A stretch of DNA of 64,000 nucleotides from NCBI GenBank assembly GCA_965198905.1, contig OZ240678.1, forward strand, positions 1,116,001 through 1,180,000, read 5' to 3'. The position numbers were made by a program, and so were the translations under genes. Origin of the DNA: CAHJWH01 sp965198905. Lineage in GTDB: Bacteria; Pseudomonadota; Alphaproteobacteria; Caulobacterales; Caulobacteraceae. Shown here piece after piece: positions 54,236-62,653 of this stretch (position 1 is its first letter; every line of letters begins with the position of its first letter). The notes below the pieces were generated by a model, which had not been told where the DNA came from, made no database searches, and worked only from the letters and a program-made list of their open reading frames with translations.

Positions 54236-54733
54236 GGCCTGTCCCTGTCTTCTTGTAGAACTTGAACGAGGCTTCGGGCACGCCGACCACCAGCTTTCGT
54301 GTAAAGTGCGCAAACGATGGTGCATAGTTCTGCACCGGAAGGCCTTCTTCGTCCACGACGCCCGCCACCGTCTCCAGGCCACCACCAACATCGACGCCCG
54401 CCGTAGACTCGCCCTTCTTGGGCATGATGCGTGGCGTGTAGAAATGTGTTGCCCCATCGGTGGGGTCGGGAATAGACCCGTCCAAGATATCTTTGGCTAA
54501 GGACGTCGCGTAGGCTGTAGCGTGCTTTCGGTGCTGGAAGCCGGGCTCCAGACCCGCTCTACATCATCGGTCCCGTTGCGGATCATCCGATTTCGCACCA
54601 CCCACCCTACGGCGGTCTGGGCGGCGGAATTTTCCCCGCCAGCCTCGGTCGTGATGACTCTGGCCAAATCCTGGATGTTGCGCTGCCCCAGCGGCAAGGC
54701 GGTCGATCCCGGCCTTTGCGGCTGAGGCGGCAT
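54225..54733 (-). pseudogene. SleB-like cell-wall hydrolase, frameshifted
   Basis: Two frames form one SleB-type hydrolase. The first, from ATG 54733 (GGGAG six bases upstream), reads 'RNIQDLARVITTEAGGENSA' and 'VGWVVRNRMIRNGTDDVERV', with the catalytic-type Glu in TEAGGE. The second continues 'GFQHRKHATAYATSLAKDIL' and 'DPTDGATHFYTPRIMPK' to 'YKKTGTGHVH'. One missing G near 54550 (VW-EPGF) would rejoin them into 169 residues. No signal peptide, so export would need a secretion system. It lies ten bases after cytochrome b561. The break is either real decay or a sequencing error. Confidence 0.7.
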
Positions 54734-54743
54734 CCAGGACTCC

Positions 54744-55313
54744 CTACTCCGCGACGTGCATCTCCACCGGCGGCTCGGTGGCGTAGGGGGGGAGCATGCG
54801 GCCGAGGATGCCGTCCTCGCCCCAGATCAGGTGGATGGCCACGCCGCTGACGTGCAGCAGGATCAGGCCGTAGACCGCCCATTGGCCGAGCGCGTGGAGA
54901 AAGCCGAACTGGTCGGCAAGCTTCTGGTTGGTGGCCCAGAGCTGGGGGGTCGGGATCAGGTTGAAGATCTTGGTCGGGTGGGCTTCGGATTCCGACATGA
55001 TGAAGCCGGTGATCGGCATGTAGAGCAGGGTGGCGAAGAACAGCCAGTAGGTGGCGTGGGCCAAGCCCTTGTCCCAGCCGGCGATCTTCTGGCTATACTT
55101 CGGCGGCTTGTCGATGAAGCGCCAGACGATCCGAAAGGCTGTGACCAGCAGCACGATGATCCCCAGCGTCTTGTGCCAGTTGTACATGCCGCCCAGCCCC
55201 GGCGTCTTCTGCTCCGCATTGGTCATCACCCAGGCGAGCGGCACGATGGCCAGCATGCACAGCGCGGTGATCCAGTGCAGCGCCTGGTTCAGGCCGGAGT
55301 AGCGGGGCTGCAT
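54744..55313 (-). CDS. cytochrome b561
   Basis: Di-haem membrane cytochrome, 189 residues with four spans. 'LNQALHWITALCMLAIVPLA', 'GGMYNWHKTLGIIVLLVTAF', 'HATYWLFFATLLYMPITGF' and 'LHALGQWAVYGLILLHVSGV' carry the haem-ligand His residues. Predicted role is quinol or superoxide electron transfer in the inner membrane. The ATG at 55313 begins MQPRYSGLNQALHW. Confidence 0.9.
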   Translation of the reverse strand: MQPRYSGLNQALHWITALCMLAIVPLAWVMTNAEQKTPGLGGMYNWHKTLGIIVLLVTAFRIVWRFIDKPPKYSQKIAGWDKGLAHATYWLFFATLLYMPITGFIMSESEAHPTKIFNLIPTPQLWATNQKLADQFGFLHALGQWAVYGLILLHVSGVAIHLIWGEDGILGRMLPPYATEPPVEMHVAE

Positions 55314-55399
55314 GGGCGGGGCGCTCCTACGCGACGAGGGTCGTGCATTCGCGCAGAGACGGCCCCCGCCCGCAAGCCGCCCCGATGTCGCTCTGACGC

Positions 55400-56020
55400 C
55401 TAGCGCTTGGGCTTGGCGCCGGGGCGGGCCATCGCCGCCTTGGCCCAGCGGTTCAGGTTCGGATAGGCCTCGCCCACCTCGTAGCCGATCATGCGCGCGA
55501 ACCCGAGCCCCGAGCCCGCCACGATGTCGGCGATGGTGATCCGCTCGCCGCAGAGCCACATCCGGCCCTCCAGTTGGCGCTCGAACAGGGGCAGCGCGGC
55601 GTCGGCTGTAGCCTTGGCGACGGCGGCGCGCTCGGGTGACTGGTGAGGCTCGACCGCCGCCAGCGCTGGGTGGCCGTAGCGCACCGCGTGCATCAAGGGG
55701 GTGGCGAACATCTGCTCGGCCCGGCGCGTCCAGGTCTCGATCTGGGCGGTCTCAAGCGGGTCGCGGCCGAACAGGTTGGGCTCGAGGTACCGGCTCTCCA
55801 GGTAGCGGCAGATGGCGATGGACTCCCCGATCACCGTGCCGTCGTCGAGTTCGAGCTGGGGGATGGCGGGGAGGCCGGCCATGTCGAGGAACTCAGGCGC
55901 CCGGTGGGCGCCGCCGGTGAGGCTGACCGGGACCACCTCGATATCGGTGATCGCCTTCTCAGCCATCAGCCACAGCACCCGGCGCGGGTTGGGGGCGTAG
56001 GTGTCGCTGTAGAGCTTCAT
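55400..56020 (-). CDS. glutathione S-transferase
   Basis: A 206-residue cytosolic GST. The N-terminal thioredoxin-like domain reads MKLYSDTYAPNPRRVLWLMA with 'AGLPAIPQLELDDGTVIGES' (cis-Pro and GSH-binding Glu-Ser), and the helical domain follows from 'AEQMFATPLMH' to 'ITIADIVAGSGLGFARM' with the conserved N-capping ITIAD. Its ATG overlaps the stop of the upstream nucleoside transporter gene by four bases. Confidence 0.93.
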   Translation of the reverse strand: MKLYSDTYAPNPRRVLWLMAEKAITDIEVVPVSLTGGAHRAPEFLDMAGLPAIPQLELDDGTVIGESIAICRYLESRYLEPNLFGRDPLETAQIETWTRRAEQMFATPLMHAVRYGHPALAAVEPHQSPERAAVAKATADAALPLFERQLEGRMWLCGERITIADIVAGSGLGFARMIGYEVGEAYPNLNRWAKAAMARPGAKPKR

Positions 56021-57336
56021 GGAGGGGGCGGTCCGGCCGTGGTCGCGAGCCCCGGTTGTAGGCCGAACAGGGCGTCGGGCAAGACGCCGACCATCGAGGC
56101 GGTCATGCAGGTGGCCAGGAACCCCGCCAGCAGCGCCTTCCATACCAGGCTGAACACCTCCTGGCGCCGCTCCGGGGCCAGCACCGCAAAGCCTGAGGCG
56201 GTGATGCCGACCGAGGCGACGTTGGCGAAGCCGCAGATGGCGTAGGTCAGGATCATGCGGGTGTGCGGACCGATCACGCCCGCCGGCGTCTTGCCGAGCT
56301 GGATGAAGGCGGAGAACTCGGTCAGCACCAGCTTGACGCCGAGCAGGCGGCCCGCCGCCGCCGCCTCTCGCGGCTCCGCGCCGATGGCCCAGGCGAGAGG
56401 GGTGAAGGCTATGCCCAGCACCCGCTCCACACTCACCGGCTGGCCGCCCCAGCTGGGCAGCAGCGCCTCCAGCATCCGATCGCACAGCGACACCAGCGCC
56501 ACGAAAACGATCAGGCTCGCGCCGACGTTCAACGCCACCTGCAGTCCGTCGCCGATCCCGCGGATGACGGCGTCGGTGGAGCTGGCGTAGCGGCGGTCGG
56601 TGACCGCCTCCCCGCCCAGGGTCTCCTCGCCTGGCTTCGGCGGCACCAGGATGCGGGCCAGCAGCACGCCGGCGGGCGCCGAGATGAGCGAGGCGGTCAG
56701 CACGTGGGCGGCGGCGTGCGGCAGCGTGCCCTTCAGCAGGGTGGCGTAGGCCACCATGGTGGAGCCGGACACGCAGCTCAGCCCCACCGCCATCAGGGTG
56801 AACAGCTCAGAGCGCGTCAGCCCGTCCAGATAGGCGCGCACGAACATCGGCCCTTCCACCTGACCGAGGAAGATGGTGGCGGCGGTCCCCAGCGCCGGGG
56901 CGCCGCGAAGCCCCAGGGTCTTCTGGAATACGACGCCGAAAGCCTGGGTGATCACCCGCAGCACGCCCCAGTGCCACAGCAGCGCCGCCAGCGCACAGAT
57001 CACCAGGATCACCGGCAGCACTCGAAAGCCCAGCAGATACAGCGGCGAGGGATCGTTGATCGGGAACGGCTGATCGCCGCCGGCCAGGTATCCAAACACG
57101 AACTGGGTGCCGGTCTGGGTGGAGCCCGCCAGGGCGTCCACGCCCGCGCCCACGCCCTGCAGCAGCCCCTGCGCCGGCTTCAGCCCGAACAGCAGCAGCA
57201 CCAGGGCGAGCTGGACGCCCAGCGCCCCCACCGCCAGCCGCACGGGAAAGCGGCGCCGATCCTCCGAGACCAGCCAGCACACGCCCATGGTGAGGCCCAG
57301 GCCCACCAGGCTCTGTGCATTGTGCCACTGGTACAT
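56017..57336 (-). CDS. concentrative nucleoside transporter (NupC/CNT family)
   Basis: A 439-residue inner-membrane transporter. 'AATIFLGQVEGPMFVRAYLD' contains the GQxExP motif, and 'MAVGLSCVSGSTMVAYATLL', 'LVLTEFSAFIQLG' and 'MILTYAICGFANVASVGITA' complete the CNT pattern. About ten spans. ATG 57336 starts 'MYQWHNAQSLVGLGLT'; a GTG at 57369 is an alternative. It is coupled to the GST gene by an ATGA overlap. Confidence 0.93.
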   Translation of the reverse strand: MYQWHNAQSLVGLGLTMGVCWLVSEDRRRFPVRLAVGALGVQLALVLLLFGLKPAQGLLQGVGAGVDALAGSTQTGTQFVFGYLAGGDQPFPINDPSPLYLLGFRVLPVILVICALAALLWHWGVLRVITQAFGVVFQKTLGLRGAPALGTAATIFLGQVEGPMFVRAYLDGLTRSELFTLMAVGLSCVSGSTMVAYATLLKGTLPHAAAHVLTASLISAPAGVLLARILVPPKPGEETLGGEAVTDRRYASSTDAVIRGIGDGLQVALNVGASLIVFVALVSLCDRMLEALLPSWGGQPVSVERVLGIAFTPLAWAIGAEPREAAAAGRLLGVKLVLTEFSAFIQLGKTPAGVIGPHTRMILTYAICGFANVASVGITASGFAVLAPERRQEVFSLVWKALLAGFLATCMTASMVGVLPDALFGLQPGLATTAGPPPP

Positions 57337-57433
57337 GCGTGCGCCCCCGCTCCCCAAGGCTTGCACCACGGTGCAACGGCGGGTGGCAAGGCGTGGGGCG
57401 CGGTCTCAGCGCCGCACGCCCCGCGTTGATCGC

Positions 57434-58579
57434 CTAGGCGGCCGAAGGCGCGTCCGCTGCGGCGAACAGCTCGTTCAGCGCGCAGACGATGTGGTAGAAG
57501 GAGCTGGCTGGCGCGGGCTCCTCCAGGAAGCTCCCGTCCGGCCGGAGCCGGTCGCGCCAGAGGCCTGCGGGCGTGACGTCCGTATAGCGCCGAAGGCCCG
57601 CGCAGGCGGCCGCCACCTGCGCCTCGCGATCCTCCCCCGCCAGGACCAGCGCCGCCTTGATGCGCTCGGTCTGGGGCCAGAGGCGCGCGATCGGGTCCAG
57701 GGCTGCGAAGCCGTCGTCCAGAGCGTTGATGGCCACGTCCCGCTGCGGATCGACCCCATGGGTCACGCCGATCTCGAACAGCCGGCACGCGGCCGCGAAC
57801 GCGCCTTCGTGACCCCGCGCCGCGCCCCAGCGCTGCAGCAGCCAGGCCCATTCGAACTGGTGGCCCGGCTCCACGATGCGACCATCGGCGCCCGGCGCCG
57901 GCGCCCAGGACGCGCCGAAGAATTCGCGAAGGGCGCCGGTCCGGGCGTCGATGAAGCGGGTGAGGCACAGCTCGGCGATGCGGTCGGCGACCTCCCCCCA
58001 GCGGGCGCGGCCGGTCAGCTCCCGCCAAGCCATGGTGGCCTCGAACAAGTGCATGTGCGGGTTGGACTGGAAGGGCCGGGCCGCATCCTCCTCGCGAAAG
58101 CCGCCCGCCGGATGGACGAAGTGGCGCTCCACCGCGTCCAGGTGCGCCAGGGCGTCGGCCTCCAGCGCCGGCGCGCGCTCTGGCAAGGCCCGGGCCGTGC
58201 TGGCCGAGGCGAACAGGAAGAAGGCCTGGTCGTAGAGGGTGGCGGTCTCGTCGAGGGGGCGCCCCTCCGCGTCGACCTTGGTGCGGTAGAGGCCGTCGGG
58301 ACGGCGGTAGTGGGCGTCGATGAAGTGCAGGCCGCCTCGTATCGCCTGCCGCCACGGGCCGTCCCAGCCGAGCGCACCCGCGGTAGCGTAAACATAGACC
58401 TGGCGCGCCTGCACCCGGGCGCGCAGCGCCGCCGCCACGGCCCGGCCGTCCCAGCCGATGGCCTCCTCGAAGCCGCCGCTGGCCGGATTACGCCCGACCG
58501 AGGCCCAGAGCGGCAGGGCCGCGTCGAACAGCCAGCGCCTCCAGGGGCCTGCGAGACTGACAAGGTCCTGAGTCGCCAT
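57434..58579 (-). CDS. AGE-family sugar epimerase/isomerase
   Basis: An (alpha/alpha)6-barrel protein of 381 residues related to N-acylglucosamine 2-epimerase and mannose isomerases. 'LPLWASVGRNPASGGFEE', 'ARQVYVYATAGALGW', 'ETATLYDQAFFLFASAS', 'QSNPHMHLFEATMAWRELT' and 'EPGHQFEWAWLLQRWG' carry the active-site His and Arg residues. The ATG at 58579 is used. Substrate not decided by sequence. Confidence 0.9.
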   Translation of the reverse strand: MATQDLVSLAGPWRRWLFDAALPLWASVGRNPASGGFEEAIGWDGRAVAAALRARVQARQVYVYATAGALGWDGPWRQAIRGGLHFIDAHYRRPDGLYRTKVDAEGRPLDETATLYDQAFFLFASASTARALPERAPALEADALAHLDAVERHFVHPAGGFREEDAARPFQSNPHMHLFEATMAWRELTGRARWGEVADRIAELCLTRFIDARTGALREFFGASWAPAPGADGRIVEPGHQFEWAWLLQRWGAARGHEGAFAAACRLFEIGVTHGVDPQRDVAINALDDGFAALDPIARLWPQTERIKAALVLAGEDREAQVAAACAGLRRYTDVTPAGLWRDRLRPDGSFLEEPAPASSFYHIVCALNELFAAADAPSAA

Positions 58580-58649
58580 GCGCCCGTCGCTCCGAAGTGG
58601 GTCCGGCGCGGACCTTAGCCCGGCGGAGCGACGGGCGCCCAGGCCGGGG

Positions 58650-60128
58650 TCAGCCCAGGGTGCGCCGCACCGCGTCACGCCAGCCTTGCAGCGCTCGATC
58701 CCGCACGCTCGCAGGGGCCTGCGGCGCGAAACGGCGATGGCGGAGGGGCAGGGTGGCGAAGGCGGCCTCGTCGCCGTACACGCCGCAAGCGCGCCCGGCC
58801 ATGTAGGCGGCGCCGAGCGCGGTGGTCTCCAGATCCTCGGGGCGCTCCACCGGTAGATTGGTCACGTCGGCCAGGAACTGCAGCATCCAGTCGTTGGCCG
58901 CCATGCCGCCGTCGATCTTCATCGCGTTCAACGCCACGCCGTCGTCGGCCACCGCGGTCAGCAGGTCGCAGGTCTGGTAGCAGACCGACTCCAGCGCCGC
59001 CCGGGCCAGCTCGGCCACCCCCGTCGCCCGGGTCAGGCCGTACAGGGCGCCCCGCGCGTCCGGGTCCCAGTGGGGGGCTCCAAGGCCTGTGAAGGCCGGC
59101 ACCAGATAGACGCCCCCGTTGCTGTGCAGCCCCCGCGCCAGGCCTTCGGTCTCCGCCGCGGCGTTGATCAGGCCCAAGCCGTCGCGGAGCCACTGCACCG
59201 CCGCCCCCGCCGCGAAGATCGAGCCCTCCAGCGCATAGGTCGTGCGACCGTCCAGCCGATAGGCCACCGTAGTCAGCAGGCGGTGGTGGGAGTCGGTGGG
59301 TCTGTCGCCGGTGTTCACCACCATGAACCCGCCGGTGCCGAAGGTGGTCTTCACGTCGCCAGGCTGGAATCCGCACTGCCCGACGCCGGCCGCCTGCTGG
59401 TCGCCGATCACGCCGAGGATGGGGATCGGGCGTCCGAACAACTCGCTCACGGTATGGCCGAAGTCCGTCGAGCAGTCGCGCACCTGCGGGAGGATGGCGC
59501 TCGGCACGTCGAAGATGGCGCAGAGCTCCTCGCACCACTGGCCCCGCCGCAGGTCGTAGAGGCTGGTGCGGCTGGCGTTGGTGGCGTCGGTGGCGTGCGT
59601 CCGGCCGCCGGTGAGCCGCCAGAGGAGGAAGCTGTCCACCGTGCCGAAGGCCAGCCGTCCGGCCTTCGCCATCCCTCGCGCGCCCTCCACGTGAGAGAGG
59701 ATCCACGCCGCCTTGGTGGCGGAGAAGTAGGGATCGAGCCGCAGTCCGCTGCGCGCGCGGACCGTCTCCGCAAACCCCTCGGCCTCAAGCTCGCGGCAGA
59801 CGCCGGCGGTGCGTCGGTCCTGCCAGACGATGGCGTTGTAGATCGGACGGCCCGTCTCCCTGTCCCAGATCAGGGTGGTCTCGCGCTGATTTGCGACCCC
59901 AATGGCCATCACCTGACCGCCCCCTCGTTCGGCGAAGGTCAGCGCCTGGCGCGTGGTCGACAGCGTGGTGGACCATATCGCTTCGGGATCGTGCTCGACC
60001 CAGCCGTCGGCGGGATAGCGCTGGGGGAACTCGGCCTGGGCGGAGGCGACGACCTCGGCGGCGGCGTTGAACACGAGCGCGCGGCTGGAGGTGGTGCCCT
60101 GGTCGATGGCCAGGATGAGCGGGGTCAT
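58650..60128 (-). CDS. glpK: glycerol kinase
   Basis: FGGY-family kinase of 492 residues. 'LILAIDQGTTSSRALVFN' is the phosphate-1 motif, 'ANQRETTLIWDRETGRPIYN' plus 'AIVWQDRRT' the substrate site, and 'DGGMAANDWMLQFLADVTNL' the adenosine motif. It phosphorylates glycerol to glycerol-3-phosphate. No glpD or glpF is adjacent; its start overlaps the stop of tag by ATGA. Confidence 0.97.
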   Translation of the reverse strand: MTPLILAIDQGTTSSRALVFNAAAEVVASAQAEFPQRYPADGWVEHDPEAIWSTTLSTTRQALTFAERGGGQVMAIGVANQRETTLIWDRETGRPIYNAIVWQDRRTAGVCRELEAEGFAETVRARSGLRLDPYFSATKAAWILSHVEGARGMAKAGRLAFGTVDSFLLWRLTGGRTHATDATNASRTSLYDLRRGQWCEELCAIFDVPSAILPQVRDCSTDFGHTVSELFGRPIPILGVIGDQQAAGVGQCGFQPGDVKTTFGTGGFMVVNTGDRPTDSHHRLLTTVAYRLDGRTTYALEGSIFAAGAAVQWLRDGLGLINAAAETEGLARGLHSNGGVYLVPAFTGLGAPHWDPDARGALYGLTRATGVAELARAALESVCYQTCDLLTAVADDGVALNAMKIDGGMAANDWMLQFLADVTNLPVERPEDLETTALGAAYMAGRACGVYGDEAAFATLPLRHRRFAPQAPASVRDRALQGWRDAVRRTLG

Positions 60129-60790
60129 GTCCCCTGTTTACCCGGCGAAACCGCAAGCGGAAATCCTGCGGCTGAGGGACGACAGGTCAGACCACAGATG
60201 TCCCAGGTTCCACTCCCCCCAAGCGGGTCGTGCCGGAAGCAGCTGACCACATGGTCGTTGACCAGCCCGCTCGCCTGCATCCAGGCATAGACGATCACCG
60301 GCCCCACGAACTTGAAGCCCTGAGCCTTCAAGGCCTTGGAAAGCTCCCGCGACAGCGGCGTCTCGGCCGGAACGTCGCCCTGCCCATGCCACACGTTCTG
60401 GAGCGGCGCACCGCCGACGAAGCCCCACACCCACTCGCCGAAGTCCTGGCCCGCATCGCACAGGGCCAGATAGCTACGCGCGCTCCCGATCGTCGCTTCG
60501 ATCTTGGCGCGGGAGCGCACGATGCCGGCGTCCTGCAGTAGGCGCGCGGTGTCCGCCTCGCCGAACCGCGCCACCGCCTCGGGGTCGAAGCCGGCGAAGG
60601 CGGCTCGAAACGCCTCGCGCTTGCGCAGGATGGTGATCCAGCTCAGCCCGGCCTGGAAGCCGTCGAGCACCAGCTTCTCCCAAAGCGCGCGGCCATCGCG
60701 CTCCGGAACGCCCCACTCGCGATCGTGGTAGTCGCAATACAGCGGGTCGGCGCCGGCCCAGGCGCAGCGGAGATGCGGACTCAAACTCAT
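60125..60790 (-). CDS. tag: DNA-3-methyladenine glycosylase I
   Basis: Base-excision enzyme of 221 residues that removes N3-methyladenine. 'RCAWAGADPLYCDYHDREWG' with the zinc-binding Cys and His, 'LVLDGFQAGLSWITILRKRE', 'GFKFVGPVIVYAWMQASGLV' and 'NDHVVSCFRH' are the Tag signature. The ATG at 60790 gives the family N-terminus. Confidence 0.96.
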   Translation of the reverse strand: MSLSPHLRCAWAGADPLYCDYHDREWGVPERDGRALWEKLVLDGFQAGLSWITILRKREAFRAAFAGFDPEAVARFGEADTARLLQDAGIVRSRAKIEATIGSARSYLALCDAGQDFGEWVWGFVGGAPLQNVWHGQGDVPAETPLSRELSKALKAQGFKFVGPVIVYAWMQASGLVNDHVVSCFRHDPLGGSGTWDICGLTCRPSAAGFPLAVSPGKQGT

Positions 60791-60997
60791 CCGTCGCCTC
60801 CGCTCCGAAGCCCGCCGAGACGGCGACCCGCCCATCCTGAGGCGGCAGCTTAGGGGCTGCATCGATCTTGGCCAGCCTTGATCGGGCCGCGCCCGTTTTT
60901 GACACGGACGCTTTTCAAGTATGGCCGGTTGGGCCAGATTGTCTTCGCGCCTGGAGGCGGCTGGCGCCGGCGACCGATACAAGGGTATGGATCAGCC

Positions 60998-61777
60998 ATG
61001 ACGACGACCCGCGAACGATCCATCTTCATCACCGGCGCGGCGTCCGGAATCGGACGCGCCACGGCCCGCCTGTTCGCCGGGCGCGGATGGTTCGTGGGCG
61101 CCTTCGACGTGGACGAGGCGGAGTTGTCCGCGCTGGCTGGTGAGCTCGGCGAGCAGGCCTGCTTCACCCGCCGGCTCGATGTCAGCGATCGCGGCGACTA
61201 CCTCTGCGCCGTGGAGGCGTTCTCGCAGCGGACCGGCGGCCGGCTGGACCTGCTGTTCAACAACGCCGGCGTCATCGCCGGCGCGCCCTTCGACGAGATG
61301 GCGTGGGAGATGGTGGAGCGGATCGTGCGCATCAACCTGCTCGGCGTCATGATCGGCGTCCACGCGGCCACGCCGCTTCTGCGGGCGACGCCGGGTTCGC
61401 TGTGCTTTTCGACGTGTTCGGCGTCGGCGGTGTTCGGCTCGGCGAACCTTGCGGTCTATTCGGCCACCAAGCATGCGGTCAAAGGCCTTACGGAGGCGCT
61501 GTCGATCGAGTTCCGGCGCTATGGCGTGCGGGTGGGCGACGTGCTGCCGGGCATCATCGAGACGGGCATGGTCAGCGCCGAGCAGAAGGCGCAGCTGCCG
61601 AAGGACGGGCCATGGCGGCTGATCCAGCCTGAGGAGGTCGCCGAGACGGTCTGGCGGGCCTACGAGGAGGACCGCATCCACTGGTACGTGCCACCCGAGT
61701 TGAAGGAAATCCACCTCCAGGCGACCGCGGAGCCCGAAAAGGTGCGCGACTATTTCATCAATCTCGGCCGAGGCTGA
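60998..61777 (+). CDS. short-chain dehydrogenase/reductase
   Basis: Classical SDR of 259 residues. 'IFITGAASGIGRATARLFAG' is the dinucleotide site, 'LLFNNAGVIAGAPF' the NNAG motif, 'CFSTCSASAVFGSANLAVYS' with 'YSATKHAVKGL' the Ser-Tyr-Lys active site, and 'DVLPGIIETGM' the cofactor-binding turn. Substrate unknown. ATG at 60998 chosen over an upstream in-frame start. Confidence 0.93.
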   Translation: MTTTRERSIFITGAASGIGRATARLFAGRGWFVGAFDVDEAELSALAGELGEQACFTRRLDVSDRGDYLCAVEAFSQRTGGRLDLLFNNAGVIAGAPFDEMAWEMVERIVRINLLGVMIGVHAATPLLRATPGSLCFSTCSASAVFGSANLAVYSATKHAVKGLTEALSIEFRRYGVRVGDVLPGIIETGMVSAEQKAQLPKDGPWRLIQPEEVAETVWRAYEEDRIHWYVPPELKEIHLQATAEPEKVRDYFINLGRG

Positions 61778-61823
61778 CGTTCATAGCGGGATGAGGGTAG
61801 CCGGCTCGCTAACCGCGAATTCG

Positions 61824-61904
61824 GCCTCATCTTGAGCCCGTCGAAGGATGAGGCCGCGGTGCGGACGGTGGACGCCTCGTCCTTAGACAGGCTCAAGATG
61901 AGGC
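61824..61904. repeat. 81-bp palindromic repeat, copy 2
   Basis: Arms GCCTCATCTTGAGC and GCTCAAGATGAGGC, with inner GTCGAAGGATGAGGC and CGCCTCGTCCTTAGAC. Same length and arm structure as 30932-31012; differences inside the arms are compensatory, so the hairpin is kept. Confidence 0.85.
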
Positions 61905-61935
61905 GAATGCTTACCTTTACGCCTAAAATCCCGGC

Positions 61936-62385
61936 TTAGCGACGCTTGCGCAAGGGACGCGAGAGCTCGTCGCCCAGGCCGGCGAAGCCGGTCGCTGCGC
62001 AAAACGCGCGCAGCGTATCCGCCTCGGGCGTTGCGGTGAGCCGCACGTCTCCGCAACCCGCCGCGCGCGCCGCCTGGGAGGCGGCCTTCAGCAGCAGGCG
62101 GCCGACACCGCGGCGCCGCGCATCGGGATGCACGAGCAGCAGGCTCAGGTGCGCCACGCCAAGCTCGGTTTGGAGCCTCGGCGCCCAGCTCAGCGCCACC
62201 ACACCGCTGGGCGGTCCCCATTCCATCGCCAGCAGCACCAGGCCGTGGCCCTGCCGGATCGCCTCGATCCTGGACGCCATGGCGGAGGACTCGACCGGCT
62301 GGCCGCCGGCGCGCATCAGCTCGGCCAGGCCCACAGCGTCGGCAGGGTCCGCCGCGCGTATCTCCAGGCCGTATCTGCTCGACAT
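61936..62385 (-). CDS. GNAT-family N-acetyltransferase
   Basis: A 149-residue acetyltransferase. 'GLEIRAADPADAVGLAELM' begins the fold, 'LSLLLVHPDARRRGVGRLLL' is motif A with the RxxGxG acetyl-CoA loop, and 'ATPEADTLRAFCAATGFAGL' is motif B. Substrate unknown. Confidence 0.9.
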   Translation of the reverse strand: MSSRYGLEIRAADPADAVGLAELMRAGGQPVESSAMASRIEAIRQGHGLVLLAMEWGPPSGVVALSWAPRLQTELGVAHLSLLLVHPDARRRGVGRLLLKAASQAARAAGCGDVRLTATPEADTLRAFCAATGFAGLGDELSRPLRKRR

Positions 62386-62569
62386 CTGCTGAAGCTGCTC
62401 CTCGGCCGATCGGGACCGTGATCGTTTGAACGAGGCCGGCCCCGGGCTCGACCTTCACGTCCCGGGGTGCACAGGCGCCGGCCTGCAGCATAGGGTCAGC
62501 TCCTCAGCGAACGGCTTCCTTTCGCCCTTCCGCCCGTCTAAAGCCCGCTCAAGCCTAGAAGGACCCGCC

Positions 62570-62650
62570 GTGGCCGCCCTCCTGCCCATCATCATCTTCG
62601 TCGTCGCCGTGATCGCGGTGAACATTTTCGAGTTCGGCCGCCCGGACTGA
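62570..62650 (+). CDS. 26-residue single-span membrane peptide
   Basis: Starts with GTG at 62570 preceded by AAGGA at six bases. The product is AALLPIIIFVVAVIAVNIFE followed by FGRPD, a single strongly hydrophobic span. Its stop is three bases before the GTG start of the pteridine-reductase-like gene, so it likely heads that operon. Function unknown. Confidence 0.55.
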   Translation: MAALLPIIIFVVAVIAVNIFEFGRPD

Positions 62651-62653
62651 GCC

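Noticed and set aside
48242..54733. Type VI secretion structural genes
   Set aside because: No tss/hcp/vgrG/PAAR-like sequence was found anywhere in the window; only effector-like pairs.
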